Source: a bacterium
GTDB lineage: Bacteria; Bacillota; Bacilli; Lactobacillales; Streptococcaceae
DNA: 64,000 nt
Assembly: GCA_905221125.1 (NCBI GenBank)
Contig: CAJNBY010000006.1
Coordinates: 39,038 to 103,037 of the forward strand
Direction of reading: 5' to 3'
Shown here: positions 36,518 through 44,853 of the stretch, in pieces
Numbering within the stretch: position 1 is the stretch's first letter
How the letters are laid out: each line of letters opens with the position of its first letter
Notes under the pieces: generated by a model
Told to the model about the DNA's origin: nothing
The model's database searches: none
The model's input: only the letters and a program-made list of their open reading frames with translations
Translations under genes and position numbers: made by a program

Positions 36518-36690
36518 GTACGACGGGCATGTTGTGCATCTGAGGTGTAAGTCCTCCGTGGGCACCCGCTACCGGTAACCCAATAGCGACTCTCAAGCCT
36601 GACGCTGGAAATAATAATCGTCAGAGGAAGGGATAGAAAAATCGTGCCTATACGAACAGAAGTGTGATAGTAAGGCATATATAGTGTATA
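36518..36690 (+). mobile_element. 5' fragment of a group II intron (domain I), no maturase
   Basis: Begins GTACGACGGGCATG, close to the GTGYG start of bacterial group II introns, and contains GAGGTGTAAGTCCTCC, a conserved domain I hairpin-type segment, then CCCGCTACCGG and GCGACTCTCAAGCCTGACG. No reverse transcriptase/maturase ORF and no domain V is seen, so it is a remnant. The 3' limit is uncertain. Confidence 0.6.
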
Positions 36691-36775
36691 AGGTGTCTCA
36701 GAAATCTAAAGTATTTGAACGTTTTCGTAGTAGTGATGAAGATTATGTAACGATAACGTGGGAAAGAAATGTTCA

Positions 36776-36849
36776 TATTAAGCGAAAATCAAAGAACAAA
36801 TTAGAAAGTTTGACTCCTATATCCTAAAATACTGATTTGTGAAGAGTAT
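36776..36849 (-). repeat. Degenerate BOX remnant
   Basis: On the minus strand a boxA-like start (ATACTCTTCACAAATC) and a boxC-like end (TTCTAATTTGTTCTTTGATTTTCG) flank a shortened centre. Confidence 0.5.
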
Positions 36850-36862
36850 CAAAACTAGAAAG

Positions 36863-36893
36863 GATAAGATCTGAATCAGACCTTATCTTTTTT
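36863..36893 (+). terminator. Orphan hairpin terminator
   Basis: GATAAGATCTGA pairs with TCAGACCTTATC (one mismatch) followed by six Ts. No gene ends here; it may be the terminator of a lost gene or part of the element debris. Confidence 0.6.
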
Positions 36894-36897
36894 GTTA

Positions 36898-37004
36898 TAT
36901 AGTGGATTGGAATAAAATATGAGCAAATCAATTAGGAAAGGAATATTAATTTATAGAAACATTTTAGCAGTCATATCGTACTGTTCTAGTTTCAATACGC
37001 TATA
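36898..37004. mobile_element. RUP-like 107-bp miniature element
   Basis: Imperfect terminal inverted repeats ATATAGTGGATTGGAA and (complement of the right end) ATATAGCGTATTGAAA match at 13 of 16 positions; the ends sit on TA dinucleotides about 107 bp apart. Size, ends and TA target fit RUP, the pneumococcal repeat thought to be moved by the IS630-Spn1 transposase. Confidence 0.6.
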
Positions 37005-37014
37005 TCTAAAGGCG

Positions 37015-37066
37015 TTTCAACAAAAAATTATATTTTTTTATAAAAAAATATAATTTTTTGTTGAAA
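37015..37066. repeat. 52-bp perfect AT-rich palindrome
   Basis: Left arm 37015-37040 is the exact reverse complement of 37041-37066, with no mismatch. The last six bases of the right arm (TTGAAA) are the -35 box of the following promoter. It is a candidate operator, cruciform or miniature-element product. Confidence 0.9.
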
Positions 37067-37089
37067 ACGGATTCTTTTTGTTGTATAAT
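37061..37089 (+). promoter_or_regulatory. Promoter of the gamma-glutamyl hydrolase operon
   Basis: TTGAAA (37061-37066), 17-bp spacer, TATAAT (37084-37089). The start near 37096 gives a leader of about 60 nt with AAAGGGGG before the ATG at 37157. Confidence 0.8.
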
Positions 37090-37156
37090 GAAATTGTAAA
37101 CAAGTTATAAAATTTTATAATAAAATAAAAAATATTTTCAAAAGGGGGTCTATCTT

Positions 37157-37912
37157 ATGGTAAATAAGATGCCGATAGTTGGAATCTCAGGTAGTGTCAT
37201 GATTGATCAGGGTGGGATGTTTCCTGGTTATCATAGAAGCTATGTCAATGAAGATTATGTTAATTCTGTAATTCAAAATGGTGGAATACCTGTGATTATA
37301 CCTGTATCAGATGTTACTGAAGTTTTAGATAGTTATATTGATAAAATTGATGCATTGATTTTATCTGGAGGTCACGATGTTTGTTCTATGAATTATAACG
37401 AAGAACCTTGCCCTAAGATGGGAGATATATTCCCAGAAAGAGATAAGTTTGATTTTGCATTGTTAGAACGTGCAGAAAAAAAACGGATCCCTATTCTTGG
37501 TATTTGTCGTGGAGCACAGGTTATTAATGTTTATCATGGTGGGTCTCTTTATCAAGATGTCTCAATGTGTGATACAGCAGCTGTAAAACATTGGCAAGGC
37601 CACTTCCCGGAACAAGTTACTCATTCAGTAGATATTGTTGATGATTCACTATTGCATAGGATTGTAAAAGTAAACAGAGTGATGGTTAACTCATTTCATC
37701 ATCAAATTATGAAAAATGTAGCACCTGATTTTAATGTTGTGGCTAGAGCCGCGGATGGTGTTGTAGAAGCAATTGAACATAAGGATTACCCAATGTTAAT
37801 TGGGGTACAATGGCATCCTGAAATGATGCACAAGAAATCAATGCAAATGAACTTGTTATTTAATGCATTGATTAATAATGCACGTAAAGATTGTCAAATG
37901 TGTGAAATTTAA
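37157..37912 (+). CDS. Class I glutamine amidotransferase-like gamma-glutamyl hydrolase (peptidase C26)
   Basis: 251 aa. Nucleophile C117 in GICRGAQ and the His/Glu pair in GVQWHPE complete the triad, and SGGHDV near residue 70 is the oxyanion region. It belongs to the PuuD-type family that cleaves gamma-glutamyl amide bonds (e.g. gamma-glutamyl-GABA, other gamma-glutamyl conjugates). First gene of an AT-rich operon with an amino acid permease, RidA and a Cys/Met PLP enzyme. The true substrate is unknown; a gamma-glutamyl amino acid is inferred. Confidence 0.88.
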   Translation: MVNKMPIVGISGSVMIDQGGMFPGYHRSYVNEDYVNSVIQNGGIPVIIPVSDVTEVLDSYIDKIDALILSGGHDVCSMNYNEEPCPKMGDIFPERDKFDFALLERAEKKRIPILGICRGAQVINVYHGGSLYQDVSMCDTAAVKHWQGHFPEQVTHSVDIVDDSLLHRIVKVNRVMVNSFHHQIMKNVAPDFNVVARAADGVVEAIEHKDYPMLIGVQWHPEMMHKKSMQMNLLFNALINNARKDCQMCEI

Positions 37913-37925
37913 TAGGAGAAAAATA

Positions 37926-39314
37926 ATGAAAAAAAAGCTAGGATTTTATTCGATTGTCCTTCTGACAATTAACTCTATTATTGGTACGGGAATTTTCCTT
38001 TCTCCTGGTGGTGTTGTTGCCAAAGCAGGAGATAAGGCGCTTATCATTTATATTATGGCAGCGGTATTTGCATCTGTTTTAGCAGTAACATTCGCATCAG
38101 CGGCTAAGTATGTTTCCAAAGGTGGAGCTTCTTATGCTTATTCTAAAGCTGCATTTGGAGATAACATCGGGTTCTATGTAGGGATTACTCGCTACATTGC
38201 AGCAAGTATTGCGTGGGGTGTAATGGGAACTGCGGTAGTTAAAACAGTTCTTAATATGTTTGGGTTTGATAATGGCAACTTGACCTACGTTACAATTGGG
38301 TTCGTTATTCTAATGGGAATTCTTCTTGTAATCAATTTATTGGGAACACGTTTGTTTGAGCTTATCAATAACTTGTCTACTATTGGTAAAGTAGGAGCTC
38401 TTGTTACAACCATTCTCGTAGGATTAGCAATTGTGTTATTTACTGGTGTAAATGAATTTGATACAATTAAAAATCTGACTGATAGCACGGGGGCTAAGTT
38501 GGGCGAAAATATGGATATTTCAGCTTACGTAATGGCAGTTATTGCAGCATTTTATGCCTTCACTGGTTTTGAAAGTGTAGCCTGTGGTGCTCAAGATATG
38601 GAAGAACCAGAGAAAAATCTTCCAAAGGCAATTCCGTTGGCAATTGGGATAATAGCTGTCATCTATCTAGGTATTGTTGGGACAGCTATGATGATTAATC
38701 CATCTGCTATTGTGACGACAAAAGAAGTAGTAGCACTTGCAGCAGTATTCTCAAATCCAATTATTCGTACAATCATTCTTGTAGGTGCTTTGGTTTCTAT
38801 GTTTGGTATAAACGTAGCTGCATCATTCCACACTCCACGTATCTTGGAAGCAATGGCAATGCAAAATCAAGTTCCAGAATGGTTTAAAGTTAGAACTAGC
38901 AAAGATTTTCCGCTTCGTGCATTTTTAGTGACGATTGGAGCAGCAATCTTACTTCCTATGGCATTCCAATATAATATGACTAGTATTATTGTTCTAAGTT
39001 CAATTTCACGTTTTATCCAATTTATCATAGTTCCTCTGGCTGTTATGGTATTCTACTTTGGAAAACAAAAAGAAGAAATTGTTGCAACTGCTAAGAAGAG
39101 CTTTGTATTTGATGTTATCGTTCCATTCTTTGGATGTATTTTAACAGTAATTTTATTATATAAATTTAACTGGGCATCACAATTTACAATCGTAAGTAAA
39201 TCAGGAGATGTATCATTGAATACATTTGCTATCGTAGCAATGATTATTGGTTACCTTGTTTTACCAGTAGGATTGATGATTTGGAGAAATGTAAAAGAAA
39301 GAAAAGAGGCATAA
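37926..39314 (+). CDS. APC family amino acid permease
   Basis: 462 aa, about twelve membrane helices. The helix 1 motif NSIIGTGIFLSPGG and the FYAFTGFESVACGAQDMEEPEKNLPKAIP segment are typical of APC transporters (glutamate/GABA or L-type exchangers). The ATG at 37926 follows AGGAG; the upstream ATG at 37878 overlaps the preceding gene. Probably brings in the amino acid or conjugate used by the operon. One base separates its stop from the RidA start. Confidence 0.9.
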   Translation: MKKKLGFYSIVLLTINSIIGTGIFLSPGGVVAKAGDKALIIYIMAAVFASVLAVTFASAAKYVSKGGASYAYSKAAFGDNIGFYVGITRYIAASIAWGVMGTAVVKTVLNMFGFDNGNLTYVTIGFVILMGILLVINLLGTRLFELINNLSTIGKVGALVTTILVGLAIVLFTGVNEFDTIKNLTDSTGAKLGENMDISAYVMAVIAAFYAFTGFESVACGAQDMEEPEKNLPKAIPLAIGIIAVIYLGIVGTAMMINPSAIVTTKEVVALAAVFSNPIIRTIILVGALVSMFGINVAASFHTPRILEAMAMQNQVPEWFKVRTSKDFPLRAFLVTIGAAILLPMAFQYNMTSIIVLSSISRFIQFIIVPLAVMVFYFGKQKEEIVATAKKSFVFDVIVPFFGCILTVILLYKFNWASQFTIVSKSGDVSLNTFAIVAMIIGYLVLPVGLMIWRNVKERKEA

Positions 39315-39315
39315 A

Positions 39316-39696
39316 ATGAAACGATTAAGTAGTGAAAAAATTCCAGCAGCAGTAGGTAGTTATTCCCCAGCAACACTTGTAGGTAACCTTATTTTTACAT
39401 CAGGTCAACTACCAATTAACCGTTCAACGGGGAAAATCGATGAAGATACTATTGAATGGCAAGTAAGTCAATCTCTTAACAATATCAAATCGATTTTAGA
39501 AGATAATCATTCCTCTATGGATAAGATTGTCAAAACAACTGTTTATTTGAGTAATATTACTGATTTTAAAGCGTTCAATGAGGTTTATCAAGGTTTCTTT
39601 AACGGAGATTATCCAGCGCGTACAGCGTTCCAAGTTGGAGCTCTTCCAATGGGGGCTTTGGTAGAAATTGAAGCAATTGCGGAGGTAGATGAATGA
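39316..39696 (+). CDS. RidA/YjgF enamine-imine deaminase
   Basis: 126 aa. Conserved R102 in ARTAFQVGALP and E119 in LVEIEAIAEV match the active-site residues of RidA. It hydrolyses reactive 2-aminoacrylate or 2-aminocrotonate released by PLP enzymes. The 4-nt overlap with the Cys/Met PLP gene strongly suggests it clears that enzyme's enamine product. Confidence 0.92.
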   Translation: MKRLSSEKIPAAVGSYSPATLVGNLIFTSGQLPINRSTGKIDEDTIEWQVSQSLNNIKSILEDNHSSMDKIVKTTVYLSNITDFKAFNEVYQGFFNGDYPARTAFQVGALPMGALVEIEAIAEVDE

Positions 39697-40832
39697 GAGA
39701 GAATACCAAACTATTACATGGCTATAAAGTATTAGATACTTATACTGGTGCTGCCTCTATTCCTATCTACCAAACATCAACTTTTCATAACAAACATCTC
39801 TATGACGATAGTCAAGAATATTTGTACACTCGTTTTTCAAATCCAACAGTAGACGCACTTGAAGATGGGTTTAGAAGTCTAGAGGATTCAAAATATGCCC
39901 TTAGTTTTTCATCAGGCATGGCTGCAATCTCGAATGTATTAATGTTACTTAATGCTGGAGAGCATGTTATCTTACCTAAAGAAGTATACGGGGGTACATG
40001 TCAGTTTGTAAATAATCTCCTGCCAAAATACAAGATTGAATACACTTTTGTAGATATGGCTGACATAGAGTCAGTAGAAAAAGCAATACGTGAGAATACT
40101 CGTATGATATATCTTGAAACTCCATCAAATCCACTTTTAAAAGTTTGCGATATTAAAAAGATTGTGGCATTAGCTAAGGAGCATGATTTGGTTACTGTGG
40201 CTGATAATACCTTTATGACATCTTTAGCGCAAGAACCTCTAAAACTCGGAGTTGATATAGTAGTTGAAAGTGTTACTAAATTTATAAATGGACATAGTGA
40301 TGTCATTGCAGGTCTTGTTGCTACTAATTGTGAAACATACTATCAAGAATTAAAATTGTTCCAAAAGAACTTTGGGGGAATCCTTGGAGTTGAAGATGCT
40401 TGGTTAATCATGCGTGGTATGAAAACAATGGGAATACGTATGGATCATGCAGTTAAGAATGCCCAAAAATTGGCTGAATTCTTGCAAAATCATCCAAGGG
40501 TGAAACATGTTTACTATCCTGGATTAAAGGAACATCCGAATCATGAAGTACATATGGGTCAATCAAAAAATGGTGGAGCAGTACTATCGTTTGAATTGTC
40601 TTCAAAAGAAGAATTGATTGCTTTTACTGAAAAAATTCGTATTCCTATCTTAGCGGTTAGCCTTGGTGGAGTTGAATCTATCCTTTCTCATCCAGCAACA
40701 ATGTCTCATGCCTGCCTTAGTCCAGAAGAAAGATTGGAGCAAGGTGTAGTGGATGGCTTATTAAGACTCTCTTGTGGTATTGAAAATATCGAGGATTTAA
40801 TCGAAGATTTCAAACAAGCATTGGAAAGCTAA
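39693..40832 (+). CDS. Cys/Met metabolism PLP enzyme (cystathionine gamma-synthase/lyase family)
   Basis: 379 aa fold-type I PLP enzyme. PLP lysine K196 in VESVTKFINGHSDV, the YTRFSNPT N-terminal motif and SSGMAAI phosphate-binding loop are present. Such enzymes perform gamma-synthase, gamma-lyase or beta-lyase reactions on cystathionine, methionine or S-conjugates, and sequence reading cannot separate them. The RidA partner favours a lyase that releases enamines. A 16-bp hairpin terminator ends this part of the operon. Confidence 0.88.
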   Translation: MRENTKLLHGYKVLDTYTGAASIPIYQTSTFHNKHLYDDSQEYLYTRFSNPTVDALEDGFRSLEDSKYALSFSSGMAAISNVLMLLNAGEHVILPKEVYGGTCQFVNNLLPKYKIEYTFVDMADIESVEKAIRENTRMIYLETPSNPLLKVCDIKKIVALAKEHDLVTVADNTFMTSLAQEPLKLGVDIVVESVTKFINGHSDVIAGLVATNCETYYQELKLFQKNFGGILGVEDAWLIMRGMKTMGIRMDHAVKNAQKLAEFLQNHPRVKHVYYPGLKEHPNHEVHMGQSKNGGAVLSFELSSKEELIAFTEKIRIPILAVSLGGVESILSHPATMSHACLSPEERLEQGVVDGLLRLSCGIENIEDLIEDFKQALES

Positions 40833-40838
40833 AGATCT

Positions 40839-40893
40839 AACACAAAATTTTACAATATCATTTGTATTGAATCTGTAAAATTTTGTGTTTTTC
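40839..40893 (+). terminator. Rho-independent terminator after the PLP enzyme gene
   Basis: AACACAAAATTTTACA is the exact complement of the right arm TGTAAAATTTTGTGTT, with a 19-nt loop and a T-rich tail. Confidence 0.85.
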
Positions 40894-40915
40894 TTTTAAT
40901 TATGGAGGTGTAAAG

Positions 40916-42316
40916 ATGGAAACTATTAATTGGAAAAATGTAGTGGAAGATAGAAAAGAAGATCTTCTAAATGATATTGAACGCTTGCTTCGTATCAATT
41001 CGGTAAAAGGTGATCCGGTAGATGGTGCCCCACTTGGAGAAGGACCCAAACAAGCGATTGATGAAATCAAAAAAATGGGTTCTGAAGCCGGTTTTAAGGT
41101 AAATGATTACGGACCACTTGTTACTCGTATTGACTGGGGAGAAACTGGTGAGCCTTTTGGAGTTTTAGGTCATGTAGATGTGGTTCCTGTCGGAACTGGT
41201 TGGGATAGTAATCCATTTGAACCTACCTATAAGGACGGTAAATTAATTGCTCGAGGTAGTTTGGATGATAAAGGCCCTCTAGTTTGTGCTTTTTTTGCTA
41301 TGAAGTTGTTGAAGGAACGTGGTTATCTTCCCAAAAGGAAACTACAACTGATTGTAGGCAGTGATGAGGAAACAAATTGGGAATGTTTGAATTATTATAA
41401 AACTATTGAAAAACTTCCAAGGGAAGGTTTCGTTCCAGATGCTTACTTTCCAGTGGTTAATGGAGAAAAAGGTATAATTCACTTTACGATAGAAGAGGGG
41501 AAAGATGACTCTCAAACTGGGACTTATTTTTTAGTAGAATTTAAGAGTGGAACTAAAGAAAATATGGTTCCAGGTCTAGCGGAAGCCCGTCTAAAAGGGG
41601 GATCTAAATCAGATATTACCGATAGCTTCCAAAGATTTTTAGTAGAGCACCCAAATGTATCTGGGCAAGTAGATCAGAATGATGAAGAGCTAAAGATTAC
41701 TCTATATGGTAAATCTGCTCATGGTTCAACGCCAAGTAAAGGTGTAAATGCTGCGACTTATTTAGCAAAGTTTTTAAGTCAGCATCCTGTTAAAAATGGG
41801 AAGTCTTTTTTAAATCATATGGGAGAATCTTTTCATGAAACAACTGATGGTAAAAATTTAGGTATTAACCATCAATCAGAAATAGGTGAATTGACTTTTA
41901 ATGTGGGAATTGCAAATTATGATTGTAGTTTAGGAGGGAGAATAGTTACTGACATCCGCTTTCCATTTAGTCAGTCATCTAGTGAAATTAAATCGCATTT
42001 AGAAAAGTATTTTGAAGATGAGGTTTTGAGTATTGTTGTTAAGAAAGATCCACATTTTGTATCTTCAGATACTAAGTTGGTAAAAACTCTTTTAAAAATT
42101 TATGAAAGTCAAACAGGTGATAAAGGATATACAAAAGTTATAGGTGGATCAACGTATGCAAGTTTGTTGTCAGAAGGAGTTGCATTCGGAGCATTATTTC
42201 CTAGTACAGAAGATACAATGCATCAAGCTAATGAGTTTATTCTGGTTAATGATTTAGTATTGATTACAGCTATCTATGCTCAAGCATTATTCGAACTAAT
42301 TTGTAAGGCTGAATAA
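40916..42316 (+). CDS. pepV: M20 family dipeptidase, PepV type
   Basis: 466 aa. Metal-binding motifs GHVDVVPVG, ARGSLDDKGP, GSDEETNW and a late EDTMHQANE are those of PepV/carnosinase-like dipeptidases. It removes an amino acid from unusual dipeptides after uptake. The ATG at 40916 follows GGAGG (40904-40908); an upstream ATG at 40883 has no ribosome site and sits in the terminator. Its place after the C26 hydrolase and PLP genes suggests it supplies substrate amino acids or conjugates to them. Confidence 0.88.
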   Translation: METINWKNVVEDRKEDLLNDIERLLRINSVKGDPVDGAPLGEGPKQAIDEIKKMGSEAGFKVNDYGPLVTRIDWGETGEPFGVLGHVDVVPVGTGWDSNPFEPTYKDGKLIARGSLDDKGPLVCAFFAMKLLKERGYLPKRKLQLIVGSDEETNWECLNYYKTIEKLPREGFVPDAYFPVVNGEKGIIHFTIEEGKDDSQTGTYFLVEFKSGTKENMVPGLAEARLKGGSKSDITDSFQRFLVEHPNVSGQVDQNDEELKITLYGKSAHGSTPSKGVNAATYLAKFLSQHPVKNGKSFLNHMGESFHETTDGKNLGINHQSEIGELTFNVGIANYDCSLGGRIVTDIRFPFSQSSSEIKSHLEKYFEDEVLSIVVKKDPHFVSSDTKLVKTLLKIYESQTGDKGYTKVIGGSTYASLLSEGVAFGALFPSTEDTMHQANEFILVNDLVLITAIYAQALFELICKAE

Positions 42317-42394
42317 GCGTTTCAAATATTTGTAAAATTAATTCTAATATGATAGACTTTACGAAAAATGCATTAGATAGAGATAGGAAATATA

Positions 42395-43072
42395 ATGAAT
42401 AAGGATCTAAAAATATATATCCCTTTAATCAATTTTTTGGCAACTGTTCTAGGAAAAGATACAGAAGTTGTTCTACAAGATTTTACGAATGGTTTTGATC
42501 ATTCCTTAGTCTATATTAAAAATAATTTATCAAATAGGGAAATAGGATCACCTGCAACTGATTTTGTTTTAGATATTGTCAGAAATAAAATTTACATTGA
42601 GAGTGATTATTTAGTAAATTATCGGAGTAGAACTCATTCAGGTAAAAATCTATATTCTTCAAGCTACTTTATTAAAGATGAACTCAATGAATTGGTTGGG
42701 ATGATTTGTATAAATAGTGATAAATCCAAAATGATATCTCTAAAAAAATTGTTTGAATCAGGAATATCTATCATTGATGAAAATCTACTCGGTGATGGTG
42801 ATAATGATAAAACATCTGCAGATGAAACTATAGTAGAAAACTTTAATCACTCAGTTGATTCTTTAATAGATGATTTGATTTTTAAAGAAACAAATGGGAA
42901 AGACTTATCGCAATATAAATTAAGTAAATCTGAAAAAATTTCAATAGTTCAAGTACTAGATACAAAAGGTTTTTTTGAATTTAAAGATTCTATTTCAAAA
43001 GTTGCTTCTATATTTCAAATGTCAGAAGTTAGTATATATAAATACCTTCAAGAAGTCAGAAAGGGTGAATAA
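42395..43072 (+). CDS. YheO-type transcriptional regulator (PAS_6 + HTH_22)
   Basis: 225 aa. An N-terminal YheO-like PAS domain (about 1-115, LGKDTEVVLQDF start) and a C-terminal helix-turn-helix (about 165-223, FEFKDSISKVASIFQMSEVSIYKYL). Family members include DauR, a regulator of D-amino acid catabolism; ligands of others are mostly unknown. Very AT-rich. It is likely the local regulator of the hydrolase-permease-RidA-PLP operon and may act at the palindrome at 37015-37066. Confidence 0.82.
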   Translation: MNKDLKIYIPLINFLATVLGKDTEVVLQDFTNGFDHSLVYIKNNLSNREIGSPATDFVLDIVRNKIYIESDYLVNYRSRTHSGKNLYSSSYFIKDELNELVGMICINSDKSKMISLKKLFESGISIIDENLLGDGDNDKTSADETIVENFNHSVDSLIDDLIFKETNGKDLSQYKLSKSEKISIVQVLDTKGFFEFKDSISKVASIFQMSEVSIYKYLQEVRKGE

Positions 43073-43090
43073 AATAATTGAGGAGTAAAA

Positions 43091-43744
43091 ATGGATTTTG
43101 ACCTATTCCTTTTAGTATGTAATTATATTGGAACAATTGCATTTGCAGCATCTGGTGCTATAAAAGGTTTTGATAAACATCTGGATATTTTTGGGATTAG
43201 TTTGTTGGCTATTGTCACAGCTGTCGGAGGCGGTATTTTACGTGATTCGATAATAAGTAGATTTCCTTCGGCACTTTTTGATCCCAGTTCGATTTATCTT
43301 GCGATATTTGTTGCAATTATAATGTATATTTTTGTTGTTTTAAATCGTTCAAATTATGGCTATAATTCAGAAACATATAGATGGTTACGCGAAGCCTACT
43401 TAATCTTTGACTCGATTGGCTTAATTATATTTTCTTTAATTGGACCGACAGTTTTAATTGAAGCTAAACTCAATTTAATGTCAGCTGGATTATTGGCATG
43501 TTTGACTGGAGCTGGTGGGGGTATAATAAGAGATTTATTAATTAATGAGGTTCCTAGTGTCTTGAAAGAGGATATCTATGCATTATTATCTTTTGCTGTA
43601 GGACTTTCGTACTATGGTTTGACCCATTTTATAGGTTTTTCTAGAATTTCGACGTTTATAATAATCTTCATTTTAGGTTTTATTATTAGGATGATTATTA
43701 TTCGATTTAGATTATCTTTACCAAATATGGAGAATAGAGGATAA
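43091..43744 (+). CDS. UPF0126 / TRIC-type membrane protein (YadS/YicG-like)
   Basis: 217 aa, seven hydrophobic segments arranged as two homologous halves, each with a GGGxxRD motif (GGGILRDS and GGGIIRDL). Relatives form TRIC-like cation channels and YicG is a glycine transporter. It follows the YheO-type regulator by 18 nt and AT content matches the island. It may export or import a product of the neighbouring catabolic genes, but this is only inference from position. Confidence 0.82.
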   Translation: MDFDLFLLVCNYIGTIAFAASGAIKGFDKHLDIFGISLLAIVTAVGGGILRDSIISRFPSALFDPSSIYLAIFVAIIMYIFVVLNRSNYGYNSETYRWLREAYLIFDSIGLIIFSLIGPTVLIEAKLNLMSAGLLACLTGAGGGIIRDLLINEVPSVLKEDIYALLSFAVGLSYYGLTHFIGFSRISTFIIIFILGFIIRMIIIRFRLSLPNMENRG

Positions 43745-43820
43745 AGTTAAGTACCCAAGTGCTCTTTTGTGTAGAGTTTATTATGTTTGACCTTCTTTAG
43801 TATTAATTGTTGTCTTATTA

Positions 43821-43983
43821 GACTTGTTCGATAACTATTTGAAGCAAGATTAGCTGTTTAGAAATTGAATTTTTAATGTTCCAACTAGCCATTAGTTTTT
43901 ACATATTTAAATTAGTTGGAATAATCTATAATAACACCTATAGATTGTAGTTGAAAAGATTCAACAAGATACCGAACAAGTCC
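43821..43983. repeat. Inverted-repeat pair, possible miniature element or IS relic
   Basis: 43821-43836 and the complement of 43968-43983 match at 14 of 16 positions (GACTTGTTCGATAACT versus GACTTGTTCGGTATCT). Inside lies a second perfect 9-bp pair TTCCAACTA (43879-43887) / TAGTTGGAA (43913-43921). Confidence 0.5.
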
Positions 43984-44273
43984 ATTCTAGTTGACTTAAT
44001 TTGATGAATGAATTTTAAACACCTATAATTATCAGTGTTATTTATCATTTATGTAATTGCAATGGATAATAAGTTTTCTTATTCTAAACGAAAGTTTAAT
44101 GAGTTAGATGCTAGCCAAGGAAATAATTTTCTTCTCTTTTGTTTTATCATTCCTATATTAATTTTATGGAACGCATTTATTTGATTTTAAATAACAAGAC
44201 AAGAGAAGTGTCTGAAAAAATTCTGCTCAAACCTTATCAAACACTGGCTATTTATGTAAATTAAACGTAGCAA

Positions 44274-44312
44274 GGAGCCCTCTTTTGCAGAAAAGCAGGG
44301 TTCTTTTTGCTG
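44274..44312 (+). terminator. Terminator-like hairpin upstream of yneF
   Basis: GAGCCCT pairs with AGGGTTC and an inner CTTTT pairs with AAAAG, followed by TTTTT. Confidence 0.65.
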
Positions 44313-44405
44313 TCTATTCCATCCTCGAAAGTGTAGAACAAACTGGTCAGGGTGGCTAGTTTATGGTATAATGAAAGGGACTCAAAAAGAAACAGGAGAA
44401 ATATA

Positions 44406-44654
44406 ATGGATTTACTATTAGCAATTGTATTGATTGTGCTAGCTTTTCTAGGAGGAGCTCTTGGAGGAATGTACTTGGTTCGTAAGCAAATTGAAAAAGA
44501 GTTCGCTGACAACCCACGTTTGAATGCTGAAGCGGTTCGTACTCTTTTGAGTGCAAATGGTCAAAAACCAAGCGAAGCCAAGGTACAACAAGTTTACCAC
44601 CAAATCATCCGCCAACAAAAGGCAGCCCTTGCTAACAATAAAAAGAAAAAATAA
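44406..44654 (+). CDS. yneF: UPF0154 / YneF family membrane-anchored protein
   Basis: 82 aa. One N-terminal membrane helix (about 3-22) and a conserved cytoplasmic part ([32 protein letters not shown]). Function unknown. The ATG at 44406 follows AGGAGAAAT; the ATG at 44352 would precede the predicted promoter (TGGTATAAT, 44364-44372). A hairpin at 44663-44688 follows. Confidence 0.9.
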
Positions 44655-44662
44655 ATAAGGAA

Positions 44663-44690
44663 AAGTCTGGGATGAAAGTTCCAGACTTCT
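44663..44690 (+). terminator. Hairpin after yneF
   Basis: AAGTCTGG pairs with CCAGACTT (8 bp); the T tract is weak. Confidence 0.55.
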
Positions 44691-44853
44691 CACTATGTTG
44701 GCTATGGTTTAGGGATAAGACTTTTTCCTTGCATTCTATTGATATTTGATTATGATTAAGAGAGATAGTTGTTGATGAGGTTTTTCTTCAGTTCTTAAAG
44801 ACAAGTAATCATAATGAACTATCAATCAGAAAAAAGACTAGAAAGAAGACTGT

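Larger units (their letters stand above)
43745..44350. other. Non-coding AT-rich tract with decayed element traces
   Basis: About 600 bp without a credible gene. It holds two nested inverted-repeat pairs (43821-43983 and 43879-43921) and a terminator (44274-44312). I recognise no named element. Confidence 0.6.
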
